A stretch of DNA of 64,000 nt from Corynebacterium glyciniphilum AJ 3170 (GCF_007673095.1 NZ_VDYZ01000007.1:124001-188000), one strand, 5' to 3'. Numbered from the stretch's first letter, positions 1 through 9,476 are shown. Translations and numbers: made by a program. The notes: generated by a model not told the origin, from the sequence alone.

Positions 1-159
1 GCCGGCGTCGTTACCGAAACCACCGAATCGTCCGGTGATCGTGGCGCGGGCCACCAGGCCCACGACCACCGCCACCGTGCCGAGCAGCACCGCAACCAGC
101 AGTGGCGAGTTCAGACTGGTCGTCAGCGGGCTACGTCCGGCGTCTGAGCTTCTGCGCAT
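1..159 (-). CDS. Membrane protein, N-terminus only (polysaccharide cluster)
   Basis: Only the first 53 codons lie in the window; the gene runs off the left edge. The ATG at 159 follows a near-perfect Shine-Dalgarno sequence (AGGAAGGAGG) and overlaps the end of the glycosyltransferase gene by 29 bases in another frame, so the two are probably cotranscribed. The visible peptide has a short polar start and then one hydrophobic segment at about residues 20-37, as expected for the first membrane helix of an integral membrane protein. Because the next genes are a glycosyltransferase and a sugar-phosphate transferase, a polymerase, flippase or chain-length protein is plausible, but no family can be named from this fragment. 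Confidence 0.6.
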   Translation of the reverse strand, partial: MRRSSDAGRSPLTTSLNSPLLVAVLLGTVAVVVGLVARATITGRFGGFGNDAG

Positions 160-1246
160 ATGTCCTCCTTCCTGTGAGTTCGAGGGCCAGCGAGTAAGCC
201 TCCGTGAGTGCCGCACGCTGGCGTTCGGGTGTGTGGGATTCGTCGAGGCCGGCCCAGTGCGACGGGTCGCGGCGGTCCCGCAGGATCGCCACCGCCTTCG
301 CCGCAGCGTCCCCTGGAGAGTCGAACCGGGCGGTGGCCGGGCACTCCCGCAACGCGGGGATGTCGCGCACCAGCAGCGGGACGCCGACTCGTCGCGCTTC
401 GAGCACCGCCATGGGGAATCCGTCCCACCGGGCGGTGTGCAGGACCAGGGACAGCCCGGCGACCTGTCGGCGTAACTCCTCTCCGGACAGCCACCCGGTC
501 ACCTCCACACCGGCAGTGGTCAGGACGTCGACCAGCGAGGCGTCCTTACCGTCCCCGGCACCGACCCACACGAACCGCGCGTCGGGGACCTGCCGACGGA
601 TCAGTCGCGCGGTCTCGGCGAAGAACGCCGGGTCACGTTGTGGTGTCACCCGGGAGACCACCCCGACGACGGGGCGCGCCACGTCCTGCGGGGGCGACCA
701 GCTTCCCGGCACCGCCGGGTGGTCGTCCATCAGGGCGTTGGGCACGACGACGACAGGTGTCCGGCCCAGGCCGACCATCAGCTCGCCCTCCCACTGTGCG
801 CAGGACGCGCCGACGGTGGTCAGCGGGTGCAGGGAGCGCTCCATCGCACGGAACGCCCGACGTTTCCACCGGGGGATGTCGGCACGCTCGAAGGCGAAGC
901 TGTGCGGGGTGTAGACCACGGGCCGTGCCGGGCGTCCCGGGGTGACCAGGTCGAGGGACCGGGCGACCCGGGTGTAGGCCCCGGCGAAACTCGAGTGGGC
1001 GTGCACCACGTCGGGACGGTGGTCGGCGACGGTTCGGCGCACCGCCGTGACCGCGGAGGCGAGGGACGACGGAAGCCGCTCGTCCACGGCGAACGCGCCG
1101 GGGGAGCGGGCGGCGGTCGGTGCGGTGCTGCGGGCGTTGTTGGACAGCAGCAGGTGGCGGTACTCCGGGGTCAGCCTGGCGTACTGGTTGACCGCGGTGG
1201 CCACCCCACCGTCGAAGCAGTCGGTGACGTGCAGGATGCTGGTCAT
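131..1246 (-). CDS. Glycosyltransferase family 4
   Basis: A 371-residue GT-B fold glycosyltransferase. The N-terminal half has the acceptor-side pattern with DVVHAHSSFAGAY near residue 80. The C-terminal half has the family pattern VVGVVSRVTPQRDP near residue 195 and the nucleotide-sugar region WDGFPMAVLEARRVGVPLL near residue 275, where the E of the VLEA stretch is the usual donor-contacting acid. It probably adds a sugar to a lipid-linked exopolysaccharide precursor on the inner face of the membrane. Its ATG directly abuts the stop codon of the sugar transferase gene, which indicates translational coupling. Donor and acceptor cannot be deduced. Confidence 0.85.
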   Translation of the reverse strand: MTSILHVTDCFDGGVATAVNQYARLTPEYRHLLLSNNARSTAPTAARSPGAFAVDERLPSSLASAVTAVRRTVADHRPDVVHAHSSFAGAYTRVARSLDLVTPGRPARPVVYTPHSFAFERADIPRWKRRAFRAMERSLHPLTTVGASCAQWEGELMVGLGRTPVVVVPNALMDDHPAVPGSWSPPQDVARPVVGVVSRVTPQRDPAFFAETARLIRRQVPDARFVWVGAGDGKDASLVDVLTTAGVEVTGWLSGEELRRQVAGLSLVLHTARWDGFPMAVLEARRVGVPLLVRDIPALRECPATARFDSPGDAAAKAVAILRDRRDPSHWAGLDESHTPERQRAALTEAYSLALELTGRRTYAQKLRRRT

Positions 1247-2884
1247 CTAGTACGCCCCCCTCGACAGGAGGACCGCGCGGACGGTGTGCAGAATGGTGCG
1301 GATGTCCAGCATGAGCGACCAGTTGTCCACGTAGTACAGGTCCAGTTTCTCCGCCTGCGTGGGGGTGAGGTCCGAGCGGCCCGAGATCTGCCACAGTCCG
1401 GTGATGCCGGGCCGGACCTCCATACGCATGCGCATGTCGTCGCCGAAGGCGTCGACCTCGTGCTGCAGGTGTGGACGGGGCCCCACGACGCTCATCGTCC
1501 CGAACAGGGCGTTGACGAACTGCGGGAGCTCGTCGATGCTGGTCTTCCGGATGAACCTGCCGACCTTCGTGACCCGCGGGTCGTCCTTCATCTTGAACAG
1601 CCCGTCGGCGCCGACGTCCTCGCGGAGCTTCTGCAACCGTTCCTCGGCGTCGGTGTGCATGCTGCGGAACTTGAAGATCCGGAACGACTGGCCGCGGTAG
1701 CCGATGCGGTCGCTGACGTAGAACACCGGGCCGCGGTCCTCCAGCTTGATCGCCAGAGCCGTGACCGCCAGGATCGGCGAGACCGCCACCAGGGCGAACG
1801 CGGAGACGGCGATGTCGAAGAGCCGCTTGGACAACCCGTTGGCCGCGTTGAACCGGGGGCGGTCCACGTACAGCGTGTGGCTGGGGCCGAACGGCACCAC
1901 GTTCAGCCGGGTGCCGGCGATGCCCTCGATCATCGGGTCGAGGTAGAGGCGCATGTTCAGCCGGTCCAGGTGCCAGGAGAGCCGACGCAGGTTGCGGTGG
2001 CCGAAGTCCGCCAGGGACGCGACCCACACCGCGTCACAGTTGTAGCCGGCGGCGGTGGCCACGAAATCCTCGTTGGAGAAGGACTCGTCGATGCAGACGG
2101 AGTTGATCGGGACGTCGCCGGTGTCGGCCAGCTTGTCTCGGTTGTGTGGGTCGGTCACCAGGATCGCGTGGATCCAGCCCGGATCGCCGGTGCCTCCTGT
2201 CTTTCCCGTGCCCGTGCCCGTGGCGTCCCGCGGTGTGTTGTTCTCGTGCCACGAGGTGCACAGCAGTTTGTTGATGTCGGCGACGTTGCCGATCACCAGG
2301 AACTGGCGCTGCAGGTCCGTCCGGAAGCGTGAGGTGTACCGGCGTGACAGGTGCCGGGTGATGGTCATCAGCACCAGACCGGCCGGCAGCGCCATCAACG
2401 CGAACTGGCGGAACAGGCCGTAGTTCGACAGGGCGTCCACGCACGCCAGGACCGCGAAGTAGAACAACGACCCCTTGAGCACGTACTCCCGTCCGATCGA
2501 CGGGAACGCCCGTGCCTGGTGGCTGTACCCACGGCAGACGGCGATCGCGACCACCCAGCACATCGTCAGCAGTGAGGTCATGCCGAGGCTGCGCAGGGAG
2601 AAGAACTCCTCCACCAGTGCCCAGCCCAGGGGCTTCCACAGGTAGAGGCTCAGTGCATTGGCCAGGAACGTCGCAGCGAAGACCGCCAGCGCGTCGGACA
2701 CGATGAAGTACCACTTGCGCTGCAGGTGGCGGTCCTGACGCCGGTCCAGGGCGTGCGAGATGCGCTGGACGCTGGTGCCCCCGCCGTGGTGACGGGAGGA
2801 ACCGGCGGAGGTTTCCGGGGATGTGTCCGGAGACGAATCGGGGGACGGAGGTGAGGGGTCAGTTGATGCTTTTCCGAGGATCAC
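1247..2884 (-). CDS. Polyprenyl glycosylphosphotransferase (exopolysaccharide priming enzyme)
   Basis: A 545-residue protein of the WbaP/WcaJ/CpsE type, which transfers sugar-1-phosphate from a UDP-sugar to undecaprenyl phosphate and so starts each polysaccharide repeat unit. Several N-terminal membrane helices (about residues 65-190) are followed by a CoA-binding-like region, then one more membrane helix and the bacterial sugar transferase domain (from about residue 345) with the typical KRLFDIAVS start, FRIFKFRSM motif, TSIDELPQ and VGPRPH motifs and the C-terminal PGITGLWQ and DNWS blocks. The start is GTG at 2884 without a convincing Shine-Dalgarno sequence, so translation may begin a little further in. 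It is the first gene of the cluster that continues off the left edge. Confidence 0.9.
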   Translation of the reverse strand: MILGKASTDPSPPSPDSSPDTSPETSAGSSRHHGGGTSVQRISHALDRRQDRHLQRKWYFIVSDALAVFAATFLANALSLYLWKPLGWALVEEFFSLRSLGMTSLLTMCWVVAIAVCRGYSHQARAFPSIGREYVLKGSLFYFAVLACVDALSNYGLFRQFALMALPAGLVLMTITRHLSRRYTSRFRTDLQRQFLVIGNVADINKLLCTSWHENNTPRDATGTGTGKTGGTGDPGWIHAILVTDPHNRDKLADTGDVPINSVCIDESFSNEDFVATAAGYNCDAVWVASLADFGHRNLRRLSWHLDRLNMRLYLDPMIEGIAGTRLNVVPFGPSHTLYVDRPRFNAANGLSKRLFDIAVSAFALVAVSPILAVTALAIKLEDRGPVFYVSDRIGYRGQSFRIFKFRSMHTDAEERLQKLREDVGADGLFKMKDDPRVTKVGRFIRKTSIDELPQFVNALFGTMSVVGPRPHLQHEVDAFGDDMRMRMEVRPGITGLWQISGRSDLTPTQAEKLDLYYVDNWSLMLDIRTILHTVRAVLLSRGAY

Positions 2885-2926
2885 GGTGAATCACTTTGTT
2901 CGGCCCGGGGCGACGGCGACGGGCAG

Positions 2927-3010
2927 TGGAGAGAGGAGAGAGTGAGGGGTGGGGTGAGAATCTGAGGGAGGAGGAGAGTGAGGGAGAGGGGAGAGGTCGG
3001 AGGAGAGATG
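2927..3010. repeat. Purine-rich low-complexity tract
   Basis: Eighty-four bases made almost entirely of G and A with scattered T on the plus strand, built of imperfect GAGAGG and GAGGG units. It sits in the 236-base gap between two divergent genes. No ORF or known site is visible in it. Such homopurine tracts can form triplex or slipped structures and can vary in length. Confidence 0.6.
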
Positions 3011-3120
3011 TAAGTGTTGCTCGTTGGTCATGCTAACCACTAATGGTCGGTCTGGCTACCGGAGAGGCTCTCAGGGAGATCCGACAGGGGTGACGATTTC
3101 TCCTCCGATACAGTTAGGGG

Positions 3121-4785
3121 ATGACTGCGAACTCCCCGGCGCCCTCTGCAGTGGACCCCCGAACGAATCTCCGACGCTCCGCAGGCCGACACCGGCTGCC
3201 GGCCCCGCGTCCCGTGGGCTGGAGCCTGACCGTGGCGGCACTGTCGACGGTGATGATGACCATCGACATCACCATCGTCCTCGTGGCCCTGCCGGCGATC
3301 ACCACGGACCTGGGCCTGTCACTGTCCGGAGCCCAGTGGGTCATCAACGCCTACAGCCTGACCTTCGCCTCCCTCATGCTCGCCGCCGCGAGCCTGTCGG
3401 ACATCATCGGACGACGACGGATCTTCCTCATCGGCCACGTCCTGTTCCTCGGTGCATCGGTCGGTTGCGTCCTGACCGGGACGGAAGCAGGGATCATCGC
3501 CTTCCGCGCACTGCAGGGTGCCGGCGGCGCCCTGGTCTTCGGGACGTGCACCCCGCTGCTCGCCGACGCCTTCGACGCTGCCGACCCGGGGTCCTCGGCG
3601 AAACGCACCCGGTCGGTCGCGGCGATGATGGGCATCGGTGGTGCCGCCAGCGCCTTCGGCCCCCTGGTCGGCGGTGCACTGGTGGAGACCGGCACCTGGG
3701 AGTGGATCTTCGCGATCAACATCCCCATCGGCATCTTCGTCATGATCGCCACTCTCGTGTTCATCCCCGACCTGCACCGCGAGGAGCGGGACGCCCGCCG
3801 TGCCGCCCGGCAGGACGGGACGTCCGGCGTCCTGCGGGGTGCGCGGATCTCGCCGTGGGCGATGGTGCTCATCATCGTCTCGCTGGTGCTGGTCAACTAC
3901 GGCATCATCGACGGGCAGGAGCAGGGGTGGACCAGCGAGATCATCATCGCCTCACTGGCCGCCGGCGTGCTGCTGTTCGCCGCGCTGATTCTCTTCGAAC
4001 TGTCCAAGCGGGACCGGGCGATGGTCGACTTCCGGCTCTTCCGGATCCCCTCCTTCGCCACGGTCACCTTCAACGCCTTCGCCTCGCGCATGTTCAGCTT
4101 CGGCATGATGCCCTTCATCATCCTGTGGCTCGCCGGGCAGCTCGAATTGTCCGCCCTGGAGATCGGCTACGTTTCCAGTGCACTGGCGGTGCCGATGGTG
4201 GTGTTCTCCGCGGTGGGGATCGCCCTGGTGCGGTGGGTGCCGGTCGGTGTGGTCCAGGCGGTGGGCATGCTGGTCGTCGCCGGCGGGCTGATGCTCGGCC
4301 TGGTGATGGACGTCGACTCCGGCTGGGCGGACCTGCTGCCGATGTACCTGGTGCTGGGTGCCGGCACCGGGCTGATGCTGCCGCACGTGATGTCCCTGGC
4401 GGTGGCGGTGGTGCCCTCCGAACGCACCGGCATGGCCACCGGACTGGCGAACACCGCCCTGCCGTTGGGCACCGCGTTCGGTGTGGCGGTCTACGGGGCC
4501 TACCTCTCCGACCGCGTCAATGCGGGTATCGACGGCATGCAGTTCCCGCCGGGGATGCCACCGGCGATGGAGGGACAGCTCCGCGACGCCGCAGAGGGCG
4601 GCCTGTTCCAGGAGATCGCGAAGATGTCACCGGAGTTCGCCCGCGAGACACTCGGTTTCTTCATCGACGGACTGCACGGCATCTTCATCATCGCCGCTGT
4701 TCTCGCCGTGATCGGCGCGCTCGCCAGCCTGATCTTCATCCGCGGCAAGGACGGCACCGGACGCAAGAAGCAGGAGCAGGCGTAG
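3121..4785 (+). CDS. MFS drug exporter, DHA2 (14-helix) family
   Basis: A 554-residue major facilitator protein with about 14 hydrophobic segments, the size and topology of the EmrB/QacA (DHA2) proton-driven exporters. Loop 2-3 carries the motif A-like stretch LSDIIGRRRIF (about residues 92-102), and the motif C region follows in helix 5 (GGAASAFGPLVGGALVE). A large periplasmic loop lies near the C-terminus before the last helix, and the cytoplasmic tail is Lys-rich. The substrate is unknown. The ATG at 3121 is preceded by TACAGT seven bases upstream, so the message may be leaderless or have a very short leader. It converges with the DsbA-family gene. Confidence 0.85.
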   Translation: MTANSPAPSAVDPRTNLRRSAGRHRLPAPRPVGWSLTVAALSTVMMTIDITIVLVALPAITTDLGLSLSGAQWVINAYSLTFASLMLAAASLSDIIGRRRIFLIGHVLFLGASVGCVLTGTEAGIIAFRALQGAGGALVFGTCTPLLADAFDAADPGSSAKRTRSVAAMMGIGGAASAFGPLVGGALVETGTWEWIFAINIPIGIFVMIATLVFIPDLHREERDARRAARQDGTSGVLRGARISPWAMVLIIVSLVLVNYGIIDGQEQGWTSEIIIASLAAGVLLFAALILFELSKRDRAMVDFRLFRIPSFATVTFNAFASRMFSFGMMPFIILWLAGQLELSALEIGYVSSALAVPMVVFSAVGIALVRWVPVGVVQAVGMLVVAGGLMLGLVMDVDSGWADLLPMYLVLGAGTGLMLPHVMSLAVAVVPSERTGMATGLANTALPLGTAFGVAVYGAYLSDRVNAGIDGMQFPPGMPPAMEGQLRDAAEGGLFQEIAKMSPEFARETLGFFIDGLHGIFIIAAVLAVIGALASLIFIRGKDGTGRKKQEQA

Positions 4786-4796
4786 CCCGTAGCGAG

Positions 4797-5537
4797 CTAC
4801 AGCTGGCAGCCGTCCGGGCCACAGGAGGCGTCGTCGCTGGCACCGGATACCGTCGGGAGAGACGTTGGTGCCGGATGCGAGCGTTCCCACTGCTGTTCCA
4901 GGGCGCGGCTGAACACCTCGACCGGTTGCGCGCCGGGTACGGCGAGCTCCATGTCGAGTACGAAGGTGGGGACCGAGTTCAGTCCGAGGGACGCAGCCCG
5001 TCGGACGTCGGCCTGCACGGCGGGGACCCGTGATCCGCTCTGCAACTCGGCGGCGATGTCGTCGGCGTCCAATCCTGCGGCGATGCCGATGCGTGTCAGG
5101 ACGTCCGACGAGCCGATGTCCTCGCCGTCCTCGAAGTGAGCCCGGAACAGGGCTTCCTCCACGGTGTCCACGGTGTCGATGGCGCCGGTGGTGGCCTTCT
5201 CCTCTGATTCCTTCGCCAGCTGGATCAGCTGGTGGGCCTTCATGGAGTTGGCGACGACCAGGGTGTCGAAGTCGTAGTCCAGCCCCTCGGCAGCTGCCTG
5301 TTCGGTGACGTGTCCGAACATCTGCCGGACCTGGTCGACCGGCATCCCCTTGGTGGCGGCGAGGTACTCGGCCTCGGAGCGGTCGTCATGCTCGGGCAGC
5401 GACGGGTCGAGCTGGTAGGAGTGCCAGGTGACCGTCACGTCGTCACGGTGCGGGAAGGCCGCGAGGGCGGATTCGAACCGGCGTTTGCCGATATAGCACC
5501 AGGGGCAGGCGACGTCGGACCAGATATCGATGTTCAC
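4797..5537 (-). CDS. DsbA family oxidoreductase (FrnE-like)
   Basis: A thioredoxin-fold protein of the DsbA/FrnE group with the redox motif CPWC about 13 residues from the chosen start (IDIWSDVACPWCYIGKRR), a helical insertion, and the cis-Pro loop SVPTF near residue 195. There is no signal peptide, so it is probably cytoplasmic, as for FrnE and 2-hydroxychromene-2-carboxylate isomerase-like proteins. The frame stays open upstream to an ATG at 5648, but the GTG at 5537 gives the family's usual N-terminus, and a perfect hairpin lies in the extra stretch. No clear Shine-Dalgarno sequence precedes it. The C-terminal tail CGPDGC adds a second cysteine pair. Confidence 0.8.
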   Translation of the reverse strand: MNIDIWSDVACPWCYIGKRRFESALAAFPHRDDVTVTWHSYQLDPSLPEHDDRSEAEYLAATKGMPVDQVRQMFGHVTEQAAAEGLDYDFDTLVVANSMKAHQLIQLAKESEEKATTGAIDTVDTVEEALFRAHFEDGEDIGSSDVLTRIGIAAGLDADDIAAELQSGSRVPAVQADVRRAASLGLNSVPTFVLDMELAVPGAQPVEVFSRALEQQWERSHPAPTSLPTVSGASDDASCGPDGCQL

Positions 5538-5604
5538 TGGTTGTTCAACGCGGATGCCCGCGCGGCTATTCCGCTGGGGTGTGGTGAGGCTGTGGTGCCG
5601 AGGT

Positions 5605-5625
5605 ACCGACGGCGCGACCGTCGGT
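5605..5625. promoter_or_regulatory. Perfect inverted repeat in DsbA-like gene leader
   Basis: ACCGACGG and CCGTCGGT form an 8-bp perfect inverted repeat around a 5-base loop, 68 bases before the GTG start of the DsbA-family gene. It could be an operator or a leader hairpin; no T-tract follows, so it is not a typical terminator. Confidence 0.35.
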
Positions 5626-5711
5626 CGGTTATCGCACCCCATAAGCAAATTATGCTTAGAAAACCCCAGGTCAGCTTTGGAGAAGCTTCTTCTGGGGTGC
5701 GAAAAGTGCGC

Positions 5712-5735
5712 TGACCCGGGATAGGCCCTGGGTCA
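5712..5735 (-). terminator. Possible terminator of putA
   Basis: TGACCC and GGGTCA pair around a GC-rich loop 26 bases beyond the putA stop codon, followed on the minus strand by a short T-run (CACTTTT) a few bases later. The stem is short, so the call is tentative. Confidence 0.35.
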
Positions 5736-5760
5736 GGCCCCGGACCGGTGCCGGACGGAC

Positions 5761-8700
5761 CTACCCGCGCCGGATCTCGTCGGCGAGCGCGTGGAACTCG
5801 GTGCTCGGGTTACCGAAGCGGTGCAGTGTCATGGACACGGCCTGCTCCTTGAGCCACAGGCGCAGCTCGACCCGGCCGGACGCGGTGACCTCGTCGTTGA
5901 GCAGGCACACCTCGGGACGGTCCGCCAGCGCCGAGAGCGTCTCCGGGTTCCGCGTGCCGATCACGCGCACCCGGGCACCGACGCCGTCGTCCAGCACTCC
6001 GGCGGACAGGCGGGTGGCGAATGAATCGTCGTCTGCTGTGACGACGGGGACCGGCTGCTCACCGACACCGAGCCGGACCGAGGCGGCCAACACGTCCGAG
6101 ACCTCGGAGCGGACCGCAGGGTCCACCACCACACGCACCGGGGAGCCGGCGCGGTGGGCGGCGACGACGGCCCGGGCGACCTCGACGGGGCGGGCGTCCG
6201 CGCTGATCCGCAGCACCATGTGGGCGGGGCGGTAACGGAAGATGTTCGCCTCGGCGGTCAGACCGGTGACGTCACGTGGGGTACCGAACTCGGTCTCCCA
6301 GGCGGCGATGTCGGAGCGGGATGCCTCGGCGAGCCAGGTGGCGTCGGCGTCGGACAGGGCACCGCTGCGCTGCAGCTCGGCGATGTACCCGTCGACGGGC
6401 GCGGAGCCGGTCGGGGCGACCGTCGAGGGGACCGTGGTGTCGTCGGACCAGCTGCCCATGAGCATCACGTAGTTCGGGCCACCGGCCTTGGAGCCCAGAC
6501 CCACGGAGGACTGCTTCCAGCCTCCGAAGGACTGGCGCTGCACGATCGCGCCGGTGATGCCGCGGTTGACGTAGGCGTTACCGACCTCGATGCGCTCCAC
6601 CCAGGTGCGCACCTCGGCGGGGTCCAGGCTCTGGATACCGCCGGTCAGGCCGAAGTCGGTGGCGTTCTGCAGGGTGATGGCCTCGTCCAGGTCCTCGGCC
6701 TTCATCAGTCCGAGTACCGGGCCGAAGACCTCGGTGAGGTGGAAGAACGAGCCGGGCTTCACGCCGTCCTTGATGCCCGGGGACCACAGACGGCCGGAGT
6801 CGTCGAGCTGGCGCGGCTTGAGCAGCCAGCTTTCACCGTCCTCCAGGGTGGTCAGGGCGCGCTCGAGTTTGTCGCTGGGCAGCTCGGTGAGGGGGCCCAT
6901 GTCGGCGCGCATGTTGGTGGGCCAGTCGATGATCATCGAGGATGCGGCGTCGATGAGCTGACGGCGGAAGCGCTCCGAGGAGTACACGCTGCCGACGAGG
7001 ATGCCCAGGGAGGCGGCCGAGCATTTCTGGCCGGCGTGGCCGAAGGCGGAGTACACCATGTCGGCCACGGCGAGGTCGCGGTCGGCGGCGGGGGTGACGA
7101 TGATGCCGTTCTTGCCGGACGTCTCGGCGTTGATCTTGAGCTCGGGACGCCAGGACTCGAACATCGCGGCGGTCTCGGAGGCACCGGTGAGGATCACGCG
7201 GTCCACCGACGGGTGGCTGACGAGGGTTCGTCCAGCCGTGCGGTCGGCGGGGTAGACGCCGCGGAGGACCTCGCGCGGCACGCCGGCGTCCCACAGCGCG
7301 TCGAGGATGGCCATGGAGCAGTGCGGGGTGGGCTTCGACGGCTTGTGGATCACCGCAGCGCCCGCAGCGAGGGCGGCGAAGGTGGAGCCGGCGGGGATGG
7401 CCAGCGGGAAGTTCCACGGCGGGGTGACGAGGATGACCTTGTCCGGGGTGAAGCGGGCGTTGTCGACCTCCTCGAGCTCCAGTGCGTAGTGCGCGTAGTA
7501 ACGGGCGAAGTCGATGGCCTCGGAGATCTCGGTGTCGGCCTGGGAGACGGCCTTGCCGACCTCGGCGGCGGCAATGGAGATCAGGTGGCCGCGTCGCGCG
7601 GCGAGCAGGTCCGCGGTCCGGTAGAGGATTGCGGCGCGTTCGGCGGCGGGCAGGGCGGCCCATTCGGCGGAGGCGTCGCGGGTGGAGGTGACCAGGGAGT
7701 CGATCTGCTCGTCGGCGACGATCTCCGGGGTGGTCTGGGCGTCCAGCCAACCGTCCTTGGCGGAGGTGGCGATGGCGTCCACGGCCCACCGCTGGTTCGC
7801 CGGCAGGGACGGGTCGGTGTCGGGCTCGTTGTCGAAGGCCGGCAGGCCACCGTCCGCCGCGGTGTAGGACGCGGCGAGTTCGTCGGAGGACGGTTCGACC
7901 TCGGCGCCGCGGTCCTGGCGGTGGTTCGGCAGCGGGGCGGTGTAGCCGTCGGCATCGAGGATCTCGGACAGGTCACCGAGGGACGAACGGAAGCGGGCCT
8001 CCTCGCGCCGGAAGATGTCGTTTCCGGGCTCCAGGTCGAAGATGCCGGACATGAAGTTGGCGCTGGCGGCGTTCTCCTCGAGGCGACGCACCAGGTAGGA
8101 GATGGCGACGTCGAACTCCTGGGGGCGCACGGCCGGGACGTAGAGCAGCAGCTGTCCCACGTCGGAGCTCACGGCGTCGGCCTGCTCGGTGGCCATCCCC
8201 TGCAGCATCTCGAACTCGACGCGGTCGGTCACGCCGCGCTTGACGGAGAGCAGGTGGGCGAAGGCGATGTCGAAGAGGTTGTGTCCGGCGACACCGAGGC
8301 GCAGTCCGCGCATGTTCTCGGGGTGCATCGTCCAGTCCAGGACGAGCTTGTAGTTGGCGTCGGTGGCCTGCTTCGAGCCGCAGGTGGTGACGGGCCAGTC
8401 GGCGACCTCCGCGTGCACGGTCTCCATGGCCAGGTTGGCGCCCTTGACCAGGCGGACCTTGATGCCGGCGCCGCCGTCGGCGACGCGCTGGTCGGCGAAG
8501 GCGGAGAGCTCCTGGATCGCGCCGAGGGCGTCGGGCAGGTAGGCCTGCAGGACGATGCCGGCCTCGAGGTTCTTCGTCTCCGGCAGGCTGAGCAGGCGAC
8601 GGAAGACGGCGATGGTCAGGGCGAGGTCGCGGTACTCCTCCATGTCCAGGTTGATGAACTTGGAGCCTTCGGGGGCACGGGCGGCTTCGATGTAGAGCGG

Positions 8701-9396
8701 GGTCAGACGCTCGACGATGTAGTCGACGGTCTCGTCGAAGCCCCAGAGGCTGATCCGGGAGGCGATGGAGGACGCCTTGATCGAGACGTAGTCGACGTCC
8801 TCGCGGGCGAGCAGACGGCGGGTCTCCTCGAGGTGGTTGTCGGCCTCCTTCTCGCCGAGCACGGCCTCGCCGAGGAGGTTGATGTTGAGGCGGTGGCCAC
8901 CGGCGGTGAGTTCGGCGACGGCCTTGCCGAGCTTGTTGTCGCGGGCGTCGACGATCATGTGGCCGACCATCGCGCGGATGCGCTGGCGGGCGGCGGGCAC
9001 CACGATCTGCGGGATGACGGGAGCCAGGGCGGAGCCCATCCTGATCTGGGCCTTGTCCAGGGCACTTAGGGTGTCGGGCATGATGGCGCCGAGCTCGGAC
9101 AGTGCGCGACCGGCGGCGCGCTGGTCCTCGGTGCGGACGACACGGTCGACGAAGCCGACGGTGAAGTCGAGGCCGTTGGGGTCCGAGAGGACCGCGGAGA
9201 GACGCTCGGCGGACGGGTTCGCCTTGACCTTCGAGGTCTTGCTCGCGTTGAGCCAGGCGGTGACCTTGGCGACGGCGGCGTCGGCGAGGGATCCGAGGTG
9301 GTCGGTGGAGACGCCGGTGCTTCCGGCTGCTGCGCTCGCCGGGGAGCCTGTCGTGGTGGTCGTTCCCTTGTCAGCTGCGGGTTTCGCGGTCGTCAT
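5761..9396 (-). CDS. putA: Bifunctional proline dehydrogenase / delta-1-pyrroline-5-carboxylate dehydrogenase
   Basis: Oxidises proline to glutamate in two steps. The FAD-dependent proline dehydrogenase TIM barrel spans roughly residues 150-500, and the NAD-dependent aldehyde dehydrogenase domain follows from about 590. Visible ALDH signatures are TPPWNFPLAIP, the catalytic Glu region INAETSGKN and the catalytic Cys in GQKCSAA (about residue 791). The roughly 1211 residues exceed the minimum because of a C-terminal extension. Translation starts at the ATG at 9396 behind a strong AGGAGG; a longer open frame reaching 9492 lacks such a site. No ribbon-helix-helix domain is seen, so unlike enterobacterial PutA it does not regulate its own gene; the divergent GntR-type gene is the likely regulator. 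Confidence 0.95.
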   Translation of the reverse strand: MTTAKPAADKGTTTTTGSPASAAAGSTGVSTDHLGSLADAAVAKVTAWLNASKTSKVKANPSAERLSAVLSDPNGLDFTVGFVDRVVRTEDQRAAGRALSELGAIMPDTLSALDKAQIRMGSALAPVIPQIVVPAARQRIRAMVGHMIVDARDNKLGKAVAELTAGGHRLNINLLGEAVLGEKEADNHLEETRRLLAREDVDYVSIKASSIASRISLWGFDETVDYIVERLTPLYIEAARAPEGSKFINLDMEEYRDLALTIAVFRRLLSLPETKNLEAGIVLQAYLPDALGAIQELSAFADQRVADGGAGIKVRLVKGANLAMETVHAEVADWPVTTCGSKQATDANYKLVLDWTMHPENMRGLRLGVAGHNLFDIAFAHLLSVKRGVTDRVEFEMLQGMATEQADAVSSDVGQLLLYVPAVRPQEFDVAISYLVRRLEENAASANFMSGIFDLEPGNDIFRREEARFRSSLGDLSEILDADGYTAPLPNHRQDRGAEVEPSSDELAASYTAADGGLPAFDNEPDTDPSLPANQRWAVDAIATSAKDGWLDAQTTPEIVADEQIDSLVTSTRDASAEWAALPAAERAAILYRTADLLAARRGHLISIAAAEVGKAVSQADTEISEAIDFARYYAHYALELEEVDNARFTPDKVILVTPPWNFPLAIPAGSTFAALAAGAAVIHKPSKPTPHCSMAILDALWDAGVPREVLRGVYPADRTAGRTLVSHPSVDRVILTGASETAAMFESWRPELKINAETSGKNGIIVTPAADRDLAVADMVYSAFGHAGQKCSAASLGILVGSVYSSERFRRQLIDAASSMIIDWPTNMRADMGPLTELPSDKLERALTTLEDGESWLLKPRQLDDSGRLWSPGIKDGVKPGSFFHLTEVFGPVLGLMKAEDLDEAITLQNATDFGLTGGIQSLDPAEVRTWVERIEVGNAYVNRGITGAIVQRQSFGGWKQSSVGLGSKAGGPNYVMLMGSWSDDTTVPSTVAPTGSAPVDGYIAELQRSGALSDADATWLAEASRSDIAAWETEFGTPRDVTGLTAEANIFRYRPAHMVLRISADARPVEVARAVVAAHRAGSPVRVVVDPAVRSEVSDVLAASVRLGVGEQPVPVVTADDDSFATRLSAGVLDDGVGARVRVIGTRNPETLSALADRPEVCLLNDEVTASGRVELRLWLKEQAVSMTLHRFGNPSTEFHALADEIRRG

Positions 9397-9459
9397 GGTT
9401 GTCCTCCTCGGATGCTTTCTTGATCGGTCTCGTTCTGGTGACGTGCCTGTGCTGCCACT

Positions 9460-9476
9460 GATACTGGTCGAGTATC
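9460..9476. promoter_or_regulatory. Candidate operator between putA and its divergent regulator
   Basis: GATACT-GGTCG-AGTATC is a perfect 6-bp inverted repeat with a 5-base spacer, followed by a further GTATCG half-site. It lies 64 bases before the putA start and 100 bases before the regulator start, which suits an operator for the divergently encoded GntR-type protein. Confidence 0.45.

Noticed and set aside
3024..5033. 669-codon plus-strand frame overlapping the MFS gene
   Set aside because: Arg/Gly/His-rich shadow in another frame of the MFS and DsbA-like genes; it crosses the convergent gene boundary and lacks any domain.
5538..5648. Longer N-terminus for the DsbA-family protein from the ATG at 5648
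   Set aside because: The extra 37 residues lack similarity to the family and are encoded across a perfect hairpin; the GTG at 5537 gives the standard thioredoxin-fold start.
6154..9069. Long plus-strand open frame of 971 codons opposite putA
   Set aside because: It is the complement of the conserved putA gene, rich in Gly/Val/Asp from mirrored codon bias, with no Shine-Dalgarno sequence and no protein-family pattern.
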